The translations under genes and the position numbers were made by a program. 64,000 bases of DNA, taken from assembly GCA_036873755.1 (NCBI GenBank), contig JAVTVY010025115.1, positions 1 to 64,000 of the forward strand, given 5' to 3'. Positions 48,744 through 57,728 of the stretch are shown piece by piece; position 1 is the first letter of the stretch, and the number at the start of each line of letters is the position of its first letter. The stretch comes from Hanleya hanleyi. Its lineage: Eukaryota; Mollusca; Polyplacophora; Lepidopleurida; Hanleyidae. The notes beneath the pieces are model-generated. The model saw only the letters and a program-made list of their open reading frames with translations. It had not been told where the DNA came from and did no database searches.

Positions 48744-48762
48744 AGATCGCCATGGCTCTTTT

Positions 48763-49424
48763 ATTAGTTGACCAATACGTATGGACTGATGAGGGACAGG
48801 TGTTCATCCCTGTACCACCACCGGGCGTTGACACGACCACCATCGGGCGTTGACGACCGTCAACGACCGTTGGTGATGGTAGATGCCGTCTATGAGCTCG
48901 GAGCTCTTCGAGCTCGCAGCCCGGAAGTGACATTATCGCACGCATACCCACGCACCTGTGGTGCACTCTGTGCCCTATAGCCCGTAAGACATAGGGTACA
49001 CCATGGTCCGGGTTCGTGCGCATGCGTACGATGACGTAACTTCCGAGATCTGAGCCCCAAGAGCTCCGAGCTCCGCCCAACGGGATCTATCACCACCACC
49101 GGGCGTTGACGGCTGCCAGCTCTTGGAGCCCGGAGTTCGTAAGTGACGTCATCGCACGCAGGCGTACGCACCTGTGGTGCACCCTGTGCTCTATAGCCCT
49201 TAGGGCATAGGGTACACCACAGGTACGTGTGCATGCGTACGATGACGTAACTTCCGAGCTCTGAGCTCCAAGAGGTCCGAGCTCCAAGAGCCCCGAGATC
49301 TGCCTCACGGGATCTACCACCACCACCGGGCGTTGATGGGTGTCAACACCCGGTGGTGGTGGTGTCTGTACATATAAGCATGAACATGTGTCTCTCATCA
49401 GTGCATATGTATTGGTCAACTAAT
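48763..49424. promoter_or_regulatory. Mirrored inverted repeat between divergent ORFs
   Basis: TTATTAGTTGACCAATACGT at 48761-48780 faces its complement ATTGGTCAACTAAT at 49411-49424. The sequence between is symmetrical at large scale, with CCACCACCGGGCGTTGA segments and two hairpins (48894-49074 and 49118-49291) holding TGACGTCA or TGACGTAA and GAGCTC words. The right arm has CATATAAG at 49371-49378, about 100 bp before the ATPase ATG; the left arm has lost its TATA. It reads as a bidirectional promoter or as terminal-repeat DNA. Confidence 0.55.
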
Positions 49425-49479
49425 CAACGTATCGTGTACGTGTACGTTCTGGCAGAGAACCTTCTCTCGTCTCGGTAGT

Positions 49480-50130
49480 ATGCTCGGACCCATTCAATGC
49501 AAACACAACAAAGAGACATCACCAAGTCCCGCTGTAGGTCCACCAAGTGGAGTAAAGCATCCAAATACGATGACGGTGAGCGGCCCTACGACATGTGGAA
49601 AGACGTTCTGGGTGATGTTCTTAGAGGGAGATGTGGCAACCCCAGCTCCAGTGGCAGCCCGCCTACGAAACTACAAGGTTACAGAATGAGGTTCGTCCCA
49701 GGGTTTCCACACGATATCGATCAAGCGTATTCTTCGACCCCAAGCAGACCAACGTGGTAGTGCTGGATGATCTGATTAGTGCGGTCAAGGACAATTTCCA
49801 CGCTGTCGACTTGCTTACCAGAGGATCCCATCATCGCAATCTGTCCGTCATCTATTTGACACAGGATCTCTTTCCTCGAGGGAAGGCATCCAGAGATATT
49901 GCCTTGAACTGCCAATACTTTGTGTTGTTCTCAAATCTTATCGACAGAGCACAAATCCGTGAGTTTGGTAGTTGAATTTGTCCTCAGAACATCGACCATT
50001 TCATGCAGGCGTTTCAAGGCGCGACAAGTCGTCCGTATGGCTGCCTGTTCGTAGACTTAAAAGCTCATACCACCGAAGATAGGTGGTTGACAACCCACCT
50101 GTTATCCGGCGAGGGGTCACCACAACGACT
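49480..50130 (+). pseudogene. Polinton FtsK/HerA-type packaging ATPase, broken copy 1
   Basis: This family (A32/FtsK-HerA-like) pumps DNA into capsids in virus-like Maverick/Polinton elements. The Walker A GPTTCGKT is at 49582-49605 in one frame. The Walker B NVVVLDDLI is at about 49751-49777 in another, followed by LTRGSHHRNLSVIYLTQDLF and by FVLFSNLIDRAQI. An in-frame TGA at 49973-49975 interrupts it, and the same frame resumes with ATSRPYGCLFVDLKAHTTED. At least one frameshift between the Walker motifs plus this nonsense codon make it inactive. It lies on the plus strand after the mirrored promoter. Confidence 0.8.
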
Positions 50131-50325
50131 TATACCCCTACATCATCCACCGAGTCCACACCTGGGAGCAGCCGTTCAGCAACAGCAACCCGCCCCCATA
50201 CAGTGGGTCTCCTACATACCATCAGTCTCGCAATATCTCCCAACCGAGAACGACCAACCCAAACCCGTACAGGGGAATGAGCACAACGGGAACTCGAGGC
50301 TATCACAGGATTTTTCAAAGAAAAT

Positions 50326-50986
50326 ATGGACGCCGAGATGGGCGAGACGTTGGAGACCACAGAATTGTGGTTTCACCACAAAGGGTATTCGAAAGAGGAC
50401 GCAGCAATTTTAGCCCATAACACATTAGCACCCACACTACAACGGGCTTTACGACCTCGTGATGCATATAAAATTGCTGGACAAGGACCCGGTCCATATG
50501 GAAATCGAAAGAACAGCGTCGATGTTGAAAACCTCGGGCATGAACTGGAAAGCGGTGTATGTCAGAGCAATAGCAATTTGTTCAAACGAATCCTTAAGAC
50601 CAAAGCGTCCCACAAAAATAGACCACAAGACACCATTCTCCTCATTTCACCATGAGCCCTACAGTCCCACAAATGTAAACTTTGAACTCGACAACGAGGA
50701 TATTCTATGCAAAGCGTTACGTTGAGCCAACGCTCAAGTCGATACTATTATTGATACAGTTCGAGGTGGATCCACCTTTCAGCACCAACGCATGCGTTGT
50801 CATCTTATTACGCTCATAGATGACATCCAATGGGCGACACGGGTATATCTTCTGCTGCATAAGAAACAGATAGTACCCAGAGAGGATACCATCACAGCCA
50901 CCCGTGCCCAGAATCTGCCGACCCTGCATGAGGCGTTTCAAACCTTTATGGAGACGCAGATGGAAACGGGGAATTATCCTTTTTAA
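50326..50986 (+). pseudogene. Unrecognised ORF remnants downstream of ATPase
   Basis: Open stretches in changing frames (50326-50655, 50459-50725, 50792-50986) read TTELWFHHKGYSKEDAAILA, NVNFELDNEDILCKAL and RVYLLLHKKQIVPRED. The composition looks protein-like and the order fits one frameshifted Polinton gene between the ATPase and the zinc-finger ORF. No family was recognised. Confidence 0.4.
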
Positions 50987-51168
50987 ACTCCAAAATAATG
51001 ATGTCCATCCATAAATGATCGACAATACATACGGCATTGGGATATGACGTTAGAGTGTTGAGACGGGCGTTAAGGCGTAACGACAGGCGTTGGCGGGCGT
51101 CCCGCATTTCGATGAATTAGTGTCATTTTCATGAAATATCTAGAAAATCATATCTTCTGAGCATTACG

Positions 51169-51465
51169 ATGACGGCTCTGGTGTATTCCTACCCTTATAC
51201 TTGCTCTGAGTGCGAACGCACGTTCACCAGATATTACGATATGATGCGAAACAAGAAGAATATACATGAGATTGAAGACCCAGAGGAGTCCATTAAGGCG
51301 GATGCTGATACAGATACTACTGACTGTCCACCGACTGATAACGAAACAGAGGCTGCTAAGAGTCTATCTACTGATACGGAGAGCTTGATCTCATATAGCC
51401 AGCCTACATCCCGAGGAAGTGGCAGCTGTGTACTAATGTTTGCGAGAGGAATCAATTTGGTTTAA
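51169..51465 (+). CDS. Zinc-finger/acidic ORF of Polinton-like element
   Basis: A 98-codon ORF starting at ATG 51169. Residues 9-33 (YPYTCSECERTFTRYYDMM, then RNKKNIH) form one C2H2 finger in which the first zinc-binding histidine appears replaced (the RHKKNIH expected is RNKKNIH here). The rest is acidic and Thr/Ser-rich (DADTDTTDCPPTDNETE). It is intact in frame but probably unable to hold zinc normally. It resembles the minus-strand finger ORF at 1394-1594 in role, not in sequence. Confidence 0.5.
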   Translation: MTALVYSYPYTCSECERTFTRYYDMMRNKKNIHEIEDPEESIKADADTDTTDCPPTDNETEAAKSLSTDTESLISYSQPTSRGSGSCVLMFARGINLV

Positions 51466-51722
51466 CTTTCTCCGTGTTCAACAGTGTTGGATAGCAGCCG
51501 TTTTTCTCAACAATAACATATCAAAATGCTGAACTGTTCTGATCATGTCTAAAATATCGGAAATCACTGTGTAACTTATACATGTATGTATGGAGCATCA
51601 TGTAGTCTTGTCTGGTATACACTCCAGTCAAGTACCAAGTTTTATCAGGTAGTGGCAAACCTGTCCTTCTGATTCGTTTTTAACAAAATATAGATACACT
51701 TAATCATATGCTAGCAGTATAT

Positions 51723-51958
51723 AAACAGCATATGCTGTCACATTGACCCCAGGGGGCGCCACTAGTCTGGTGACGAAACTTCCGGTTCCGATCACGTGAC
51801 CCGAAGTGACCTTTGACCACTGCGCATGCGCACAATACCGGATATTAATAATGGTACGCAGAGGTCAAAGGTCACTTCCGGTCACGCGACCGGAATCGGA
51901 AATGACATCACCAGACTGGTGGTGCCCCCTGGCGTCAATGTGACAGCAAATGCTGTTT
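51723..51958. repeat. Long inverted repeat with nuclear-receptor and CTCF-like motifs
   Basis: Arms of ~96 bp (51723-51818 and 51863-51958) flank a ~44-bp loop. The right arm holds a perfect DR1 (AGGTCAAAGGTCA, 51862-51874); the left arm holds its mirror with one mismatch. Each arm has an AGGGGGCGC or AGGGGGCAC core (51751 forward; 51921 reverse) resembling the CTCF motif. Also CACGTG and GCGCATGCGC. Non-coding; possibly a foldback element. Confidence 0.75.
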
Positions 51959-52255
51959 CATCAAGCGATGTCCTGCTCCGGAGTGATCGCCTCCTAGTTC
52001 CTAGTTTTGCCACCAGTGCAACGAGGGACCTGCCTCGACCGCATTTATAATGTGAACTTTCAAGATGGTGATTTTCAAAATGGCGATCGCACAACGTTCG
52101 TCCTACGTTAGTCGCGGAATGCACGTCATCAAACAGGGTCCCCGGCAATATCGCCAGCACTATGACCAGCATAACGTCACAGTCACGTGATCTCCGCAGC
52201 GCCCCCTATCGGAAGTACGTCACCATTTTACTTGTAGCACATCAACAAAATCTAG

Positions 52256-52266
52256 CCATATATACG
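52256..52266 (+). promoter_or_regulatory. TATA box before ORF at 52308
   Basis: CCATATATACG ends 42 bp before the ATG at 52308. Confidence 0.4.
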
Positions 52267-52307
52267 TGGGCCAATCAGGGTGTGCGTCATTCGGCATTTC
52301 GTCAACG

Positions 52308-52880
52308 ATGTCACCAGTTCTTCGAGCCGTTCTTCCCCTTACCCCTGAGGTGGGGTTACTTGTCTATGAGGATAAAGTCACCATCGTGGAAGACCGTCAA
52401 GTTTGTTGGTCGGACCCTAAGACCGTATCGAATACGGTTACCCTACACCGTGATGGTTGGACCAAAGTTAAACGTGTGTTGAGCGGTGAACTAGATGGGA
52501 AACTCATACACATCGCGAACGCCAACTACGTACACCGTGGACCCTTCTTTGCACGTGTGGGGCGTTACCACGATCCTACGCAAAGCTTCACCCTAGTCCC
52601 TGATCTTTGGACGGCCTTGGAGAAAGTGGTGCCTATTGTGGACCAGCTGTTTACACCGGAGGAGCAGTCAGCCGTTCAGTTGGGGTGGTCTCGTGCTATT
52701 GAGGACGCACTGGCCGAGCCCAATGAACAAATTATCAAGCCGTCAATGAAGCGGAAGCAGACGACGAGGCCAATAACTATCCGCCTATGCTCAGTCAACC
52801 TAGTGTGCCTTTATATAAAACGAAGGACAGTGATGGCCTGCGTCATTCAACATGAAGAGTTGGGAGAAGGCGTTGAATAA
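52308..52880 (+). CDS. Polinton-region ORF of unknown function
   Basis: The open frame from ATG 52308 runs 190 codons; the upstream GTG at 52266 is less likely because a TATA box overlaps it. The first ~150 residues are protein-like (VYEDKVTIVEDRQVCWSD, GELDGKLIHIANANYVHRG, VPIVDQLFTPEEQSAVQLGW). The last ~45 (after MKRKQTTRP) look like out-of-frame sequence overlapping the integrase promoter and start, so the true protein may be shorter with a late frameshift. No family was recognised; its place just before the integrase suggests an element gene. Confidence 0.5.
   Translation: MSPVLRAVLPLTPEVGLLVYEDKVTIVEDRQVCWSDPKTVSNTVTLHRDGWTKVKRVLSGELDGKLIHIANANYVHRGPFFARVGRYHDPTQSFTLVPDLWTALEKVVPIVDQLFTPEEQSAVQLGWSRAIEDALAEPNEQIIKPSMKRKQTTRPITIRLCSVNLVCLYIKRRTVMACVIQHEELGEGVE
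52811..52820 (+). promoter_or_regulatory. TATA box of the integrase gene
   Basis: TTATATAAAA lies 31 bp before the integrase ATG (52852), implying a leader of only a few bases. Confidence 0.55.
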
Positions 52881-53670
52881 TCTATACTATAGCCCCGGGA
52901 GTCCGGCTGCGTATAGTGCATTGACTGCCCTCTATCGAGCGGTCAATCGGTATATTTTGACGAGCATCGATATTCTGTCAAAGTATGCGTGGGTGGTACC
53001 CATCCGGACGAAAACCGGGGAAAATCTCGTAACTGCGTTCAACGGTATCTTCCAGACGGGTCGCAAACCCTTGTATTTGCAAACCGACGAAGGCACGGAA
53101 TTCCTTAACAGACCCTTCCACCAGTTTCTGAAAGCGCAGAAGGTGTTTTTCTTTCAAACGTACAACGAGACGAAGGCTTCAATCGTCGAAAGGGTCAATC
53201 GGACGTTCAAAGGGCGCATGTATAAATATTTCACGTACAAGAATACAAGGCAGTACATCGATGTTCTCCCCCAGCTGGTGGAGGGTTATAATCGAGCCTA
53301 TCACCGGAGTATTCAGAGACCCCCCCCCCCCCCACCCATCACCGTTACCAAACGCAACGGAGCCCAAGTGCGACGTGTCTTGTATCCCAATTATCCTCAA
53401 CCACAATCGAAGGCGGTGTTCAAGGTCGGCGACCCTGTACGGATCAGCAAAGTCATGGGCGAGTTCGAGAAGAGTTATCTCCACAACTGGAGCGATGAGC
53501 ACTTCGTCATCAAACGGCTCATACCCCGACAGCCACGTGTCTATGAACTGGAAGATCTTCAAGGGGAACCGTTGCTAGGAACCTTTTACGACGTAGAATT
53601 ACAGCCCGTGGTGAAAACAGCACAAGACTACTACACTGTGGAACGCATCGTAAAAACGGAGCGACGGTGA
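52852..53670 (+). pseudogene. Polinton-type retroviral-like integrase, internally deleted
   Basis: DDE integrases of this family insert Maverick/Polinton DNA into the host genome. The 272-codon frame is open, but residues ~1-32 (LNNLYYSPGSPAAYSAL, ALYRAVN) are the usual N-terminal segment joined directly to YILTSIDILSKYAWVVP. The region normally between them, with the HHCC zinc-binding motif and the first catalytic Asp, is missing. The second Asp (LQTDEGTEF) and the Glu (ASIVERVNRT) remain, as does the SH3-like C-terminal region (GEFEKSYLHNWSDEHFVI, VYELEDLQGE). A poly-C run at about 53321-53333 gives a proline stretch. I infer catalytic inactivity; an open frame after a deletion suggests a recent in-frame event. 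Confidence 0.8.
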
Positions 53671-53736
53671 GGTAAGAAATGACAAGAGTGGCCCAGTTCG
53701 TTCAATTCCTGGGTTCCATCCAACCAAATGAAACGG

Positions 53737-53744
53737 CTATAAAG
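53737..53744 (+). promoter_or_regulatory. TATA box before membrane-type ORF
   Basis: CTATAAAG lies 54 bp before the ATG at 53799. Confidence 0.4.
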
Positions 53745-53798
53745 CCAGACACTACCACCGTCAACGTTCATTCCACGCTCGACCATGAACACAGTGCT

Positions 53799-54355
53799 AT
53801 GGACAAACAGCGACCGCCTCTGAACATTACGTTTCCCAAAACGCGCAAAGTGCAAGTGGGCTTTGTGGTGACACTAGTAACCCTGCTGGATATTTATACG
53901 GCGGTGTGTTTTATGAAGCCGTGTACCTCATCTCTCTACTTAACCAACCTAGAATCCCAACCGTGAGTGCCAGTCAAACCAGTCTACAGACCTTCTCTAC
54001 ACCAGTCAATCCCGTGATCGAAACGACCCCAATCATCATCACCACCACCACGCCGAGTATACAGTCCACATCAACATCGAGCTCCGCACCGAATATACAG
54101 TCCTCATCAAGTATTGCAGTGTCCAGTACGATCACCCGTAGTGAACGCCGGTCGACAACGGCGACCAAGGTTGACGCACCGACGACTCCGGTTCACCCGT
54201 GCCAAATTTACAAGAGCGGGTTAACACGACAGCGGATACACGTTCAACCATGGATCCCCGGTGGCAACACCCCTTTACTTGCGTCATTACGGGACCGACG
54301 GGTTCCGGCAAAACACACTTCGTCCAGAAACTTCTCCACTACGCCCACAACATGA
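53799..54355 (+). pseudogene. Membrane-anchored Ser/Thr-rich ORF, frameshifted
   Basis: From ATG 53799 the frame reads MDKQRPPLNITFPKTRKVQV, then a hydrophobic segment (VGFVVTLVTLL). At about 53893 the open reading continues in another frame with YGGVFYEAVYLISLL, completing a likely membrane helix, then a Thr/Ser-rich stretch (ETTPIIITTTTPSIQSTSTS). It overlaps the ATPase start. It sits between integrase and ATPase on the same strand. Function unknown; the hydrophobic-plus-mucin-like layout is only suggestive. Confidence 0.4.
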
Positions 54356-54423
54356 TCACACCACCCATTGCCCGGGTCGTGTGGTGTTGCGGAGAATGAC
54401 AGGCGGCGTATGCAGCAATTTCC
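54250..54423 (+). pseudogene. Polinton packaging ATPase, truncated copy 2
   Basis: ATG at 54250 begins MDPRWQHPFTCVITGPTGSG, with a canonical Walker A (GPTGSGKTHF), closer to the family norm than copy 1. After VVWCCGE a TGA (54397-54399) stands where a tryptophan codon is expected. Similarity continues for a few codons (QAAYAAIS), then is lost at about 54423 where the element is cut off. Walker B is absent. Confidence 0.75.
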
Positions 54424-55244
54424 AATACAGTTTGCTATAACAAATATGTTATTGTTTCTTTGCTCTTTGCAAAAGAACTGTTAAAATCTGCGAGAAAGTG
54501 CGAATTTATCTTCTGAAAAGGTTGTGGGACAAAGATTTATAACTAATTTCGGTAGAATTACCCAAAGACTCAAAAGAATGGATTCATCTCCACGACCAAT
54601 GCAGATTGCATATTTCACGTCCACAGAACAGTGACTCCTACTACTGTTGCATGCTAGATAACCGCCATGGCTGTGTGTAAAAGTACATGTACACTTCAAT
54701 CACAATTATTGGGTGGTTCACGTGCTCCGAACAGAGAAAAATAGAGACCACGAAAGTCAGATGAGTATTTACTAATTTATCATGCAGATATTCAAGATAA
54801 CGATGTGTAAAACAAAACGTTTTGAAGTGCCCCCCGTCCCCCCCCCCCAACATTTCACTCTTAGTCCCAGAGGATTCAAAGGCAGCTAGAAATCTGCACT
54901 GGCCCTTTTCATCTTAGAGATGTGACATTAACGACGTCATACTTCGAGCGTCCTGCACCGCCTGGGAAATGCAGATAATGAAACGGTTTTGTAACAATGT
55001 TGCGTTGTGCGTTGGTTTATCGTTTCATAATAACGTCACAAGTTCCGACATGCACAGTTGTTAAAATTAAAGTCCTAAAACAAGAAACGGGTTATAAATT
55101 CTATAATTATGATATGATGTAAGATTGCAAAAGTACCACAGTTACACTTTAAGTGAATTATCATGGTGCCGATGAAGGTAAAGATCTGGGTATTATATGT
55201 ATTTTTAGGAAGTGTGATGGTTCATTGTTCATTTTGAATAATTA
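54424..55244. other. Unassigned sequence right of the Polinton region
   Basis: No recognised coding region. A CCCCCACC-type run near 54830-54850 resembles the MITE family end. Otherwise ordinary AT-rich DNA. Confidence 0.35.
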
Positions 55245-56128
55245 AACTATTGTGTGTCCCATCAAATCTATTGAGAACGTTTTGTTCAATCTCTTAAGAA
55301 AAAAATGTTGTTTTTTTGTAACTTATATCGCTGGTACAATGCATATATTATATCATTCAGTCAAAATTTTATCGACTAATACTTATTAGAACACTCTTAA
55401 AACGATAATGTTAGATTTAACATCTAAAGTGTTGGAGGAGGGAAAGCAGTTAAAAAGTGTTGTATTCACCAATTTTAAGTGTTGGATACAACAGTCTAAG
55501 ATGTTGCATTTAACACTTATATGTGATAAATACAAGACTTTCTAAATGCTTCTCTCCTCCAGCACTTTAGATGTTATATCTAACATTAGCGTTTTAAGAG
55601 TGAACTATCTGTTTGAAACATTTTCTGTTTTGGGTGGTCAATCTCTGGGTTAAATTTTGACGTCAGCCATTGTTGATCTGGAACAGTCCAATACTAGGTT
55701 TGATAGGCTTTCTATTCTATTTATCGAATTTCAACTGTTTCACAGTGTTGCAATTCAACAGCAATACCATGATGTCGCAATATGACGTTACAAAGACCAT
55801 GTATCAATACCGACCACAATAGCAACGGCATAGCATTGAGCTTGACGTTACAATAGAAAATGAAAACCTCCCACACCTTTGCACATCTGGATCAGTCCCT
55901 TTCAGCATTGCCAACGTCAAAAATTAAACCAGGGATTGAACAGCCAAAACAGAAAATGTTTCAAACAGATAGTTCTACTGAATGTTTGATAAAATTTTGA
56001 CTAAATACTGTAATATTTGCATTGCACCAGTGACATAAATTTCAGAACTCAACAATATTTATTTCTCAAAAAAAATATAAAAAATAGAACAAAACGTTCT
56101 CAATAGATTTGCTGGGACACTCAATAAT
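55245..56128. mobile_element. Foldback element with nested MITE
   Basis: The left arm (GTGTGTCCCATCAAATCTAT; GAGAACGTTTTGTTC; TCAAAATTTTATC; CTATCTGTTTGAAACATTTT) faces its complement at the right (ending near 56128), with a ~200-bp central region. The left arm is interrupted by a second element (55393-55601). No ORF. Confidence 0.85.
55393..55601. mobile_element. 209-bp MITE with ~38-bp TIRs and GAAC duplication
   Basis: The ends are ACTCTTAAAACGATAATG and its complement CATTAGCGTTTTAAGAGT, extending ~38 bp with about two mismatches. GAAC flanks both sides (55389-55392, 55602-55605). The intact right arm of the host element reads AGTAGAACTATCTG, giving the pre-insertion sequence. Confidence 0.85.
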
Positions 56129-57424
56129 GAATCAGTATTGTCTTGCTGATAAGATTAATGGGTAAAAATTAGGAGTTCCTATTGATGGATTTAATTTTGT
56201 TCTTCTGGAAAATACTTGACATATCTTCATATATCTGATGAGATTTCATTTGACTTGGTTAGCGCAGATGACTTGCTATATACGATACAATATGAGAGAT
56301 AAAAGCATACAAAATAGAGTGGGTAGGGCCTACAAAACTCTTTGACGGCGTTTAGCATGAACATTCCATGGGACCACGGAGGGTCAAGATACACCAACCT
56401 TGACTAGATCAGAAGCCTCTTTGTCAAATCCATCTCCCTAGTATAATCCGTGGCGTGTCCTCCTCCTCCGCGGGTGGGACTTGCACCCTACAATAGTATG
56501 CGCGATGAGTAGGGCGCGATGAGTAGTATAGAAAGGGCACGCGATCTCCCTATCCCTATAAACTAACCCATGGGGGTGAATGAACCCATGGGGGTGAATG
56601 AGCCATGGGGGTGAATGAGCACTCGTTCTTATAGTTAGCAATCTATTTTTAAATTGCCTTGTTGGTCAATACAGTAGGAATTCTTTTCCCCATTTTTGAT
56701 ACAAGCTATATCTGTGGTCAGCTTCTGTGTAGTGAGTTTAATCAGGAGACTTTCCTAGCAGTCTCTATATCTGTCACTCTGTCCAGAGCACGAGTCTAGC
56801 TCAGATATCAACATCTGGCTACCATTTGTGTTGAAGCCTTGATAGCTGTAATGGCAATTTAACCACTTTCTCTGTGGAGAATCTCAGAGGGGCGTCGCCC
56901 TATCTGGTTTTTAAATCACCCGTTGGTTCCTTTGATGGAGGATTTCCAGAACAGGGAAAACGACAGCATGTATCAGTGCAGTGAATCAAGTCATTCACCA
57001 GATCCTAAATTTTGAACTTTTCGGGGACAATTTAGCGCGCGCAGACTAGTTGCGGCGAGATTTGCTGAACATTAATTTTTCACGAACGACAGTGGTTTGT
57101 TGACTGCAGAACAAACGCACTGTGCACGATTATAATATCCAGGTAATGTCACTATATATAGTAAGAACGTTGTTTTAGAGTTTCTATGAAATTAAGAATT
57201 TGATCTACATACTTACGGAAAAACTGGAGTTGCAAGCCGCAGTTTTGAAGAAAAAAAACAAACAAAGAAAGAAGCAAATTATATCGGTACCGGTATATTA
57301 GATATTTGAAATTTAATTCACGAATTATTTACGATCTTCTGACTGTATACATGACTGTATTTGCAGAAGACATGGAAACTTGAATATCTGAGTACCTCTT
57401 TTTAGCACTAATTCATAGACTTAT
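56129..57424. other. Unassigned sequence with short tandem repeat
   Basis: At about 56570-56620 a CCATGGGGGTGAATGA-type unit repeats three times. Otherwise no gene or element was recognised. Confidence 0.4.
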
Positions 57425-57645
57425 AAGCTCCTCCAGCGTGAATTTACTTCCTTCCGCTTCCGGCTACCACCCATCTCTATACCAAAACCTATCTATGGCT
57501 GTGATCCAATGTCGATCTGATCAGTTTTTGAATGTATTCACTGAGCTAGAAGACACTACGTGCTCCGGCAACTTGTTCCAGGATGTTACTATTCTCATTG
57601 CAAATGAGTTTACCCTCACATCACTTGGCTAAGTCGAGATCCGCA
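57425..57645 (-). mobile_element. LINE ORF2 C-terminal fragment
   Basis: On the minus strand the frame reads FAMRIVTSWNKLPEHVVSSS, then SVNTFKN before a stop: the conserved WN.LP..VV...S...FK tail of CR1/Jockey-like RT proteins. Fragment only. Confidence 0.7.
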
Positions 57646-57660
57646 TCACGTAACTCTCTA

Positions 57661-57716
57661 GCTAAATAATATATAGCCCTCACGAGTATACTCGTGAGGG
57701 CTATATATTATTTAGC
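57661..57716. mobile_element. Perfect 56-bp palindrome with 10-bp target duplication
   Basis: Each 28-base arm (from GCTAAATAATATATAGCCCT inward to CACGAGTA) is exactly complementary to the other with no loop. GTAACTCTCT occurs at 57650-57659 and 57719-57728. Confidence 0.85.
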
Positions 57717-57728
57717 AAGTAACTCTCT

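Noticed and set aside
49480..49760. Separate genes in the overlapping frames around the Walker A motif
   Set aside because: They are pieces of one frameshifted ATPase.
57438..57632. Plus-strand 64-codon ORF
   Set aside because: It is the antisense of a LINE ORF2 tail (WNKLPEHVV on the minus strand).
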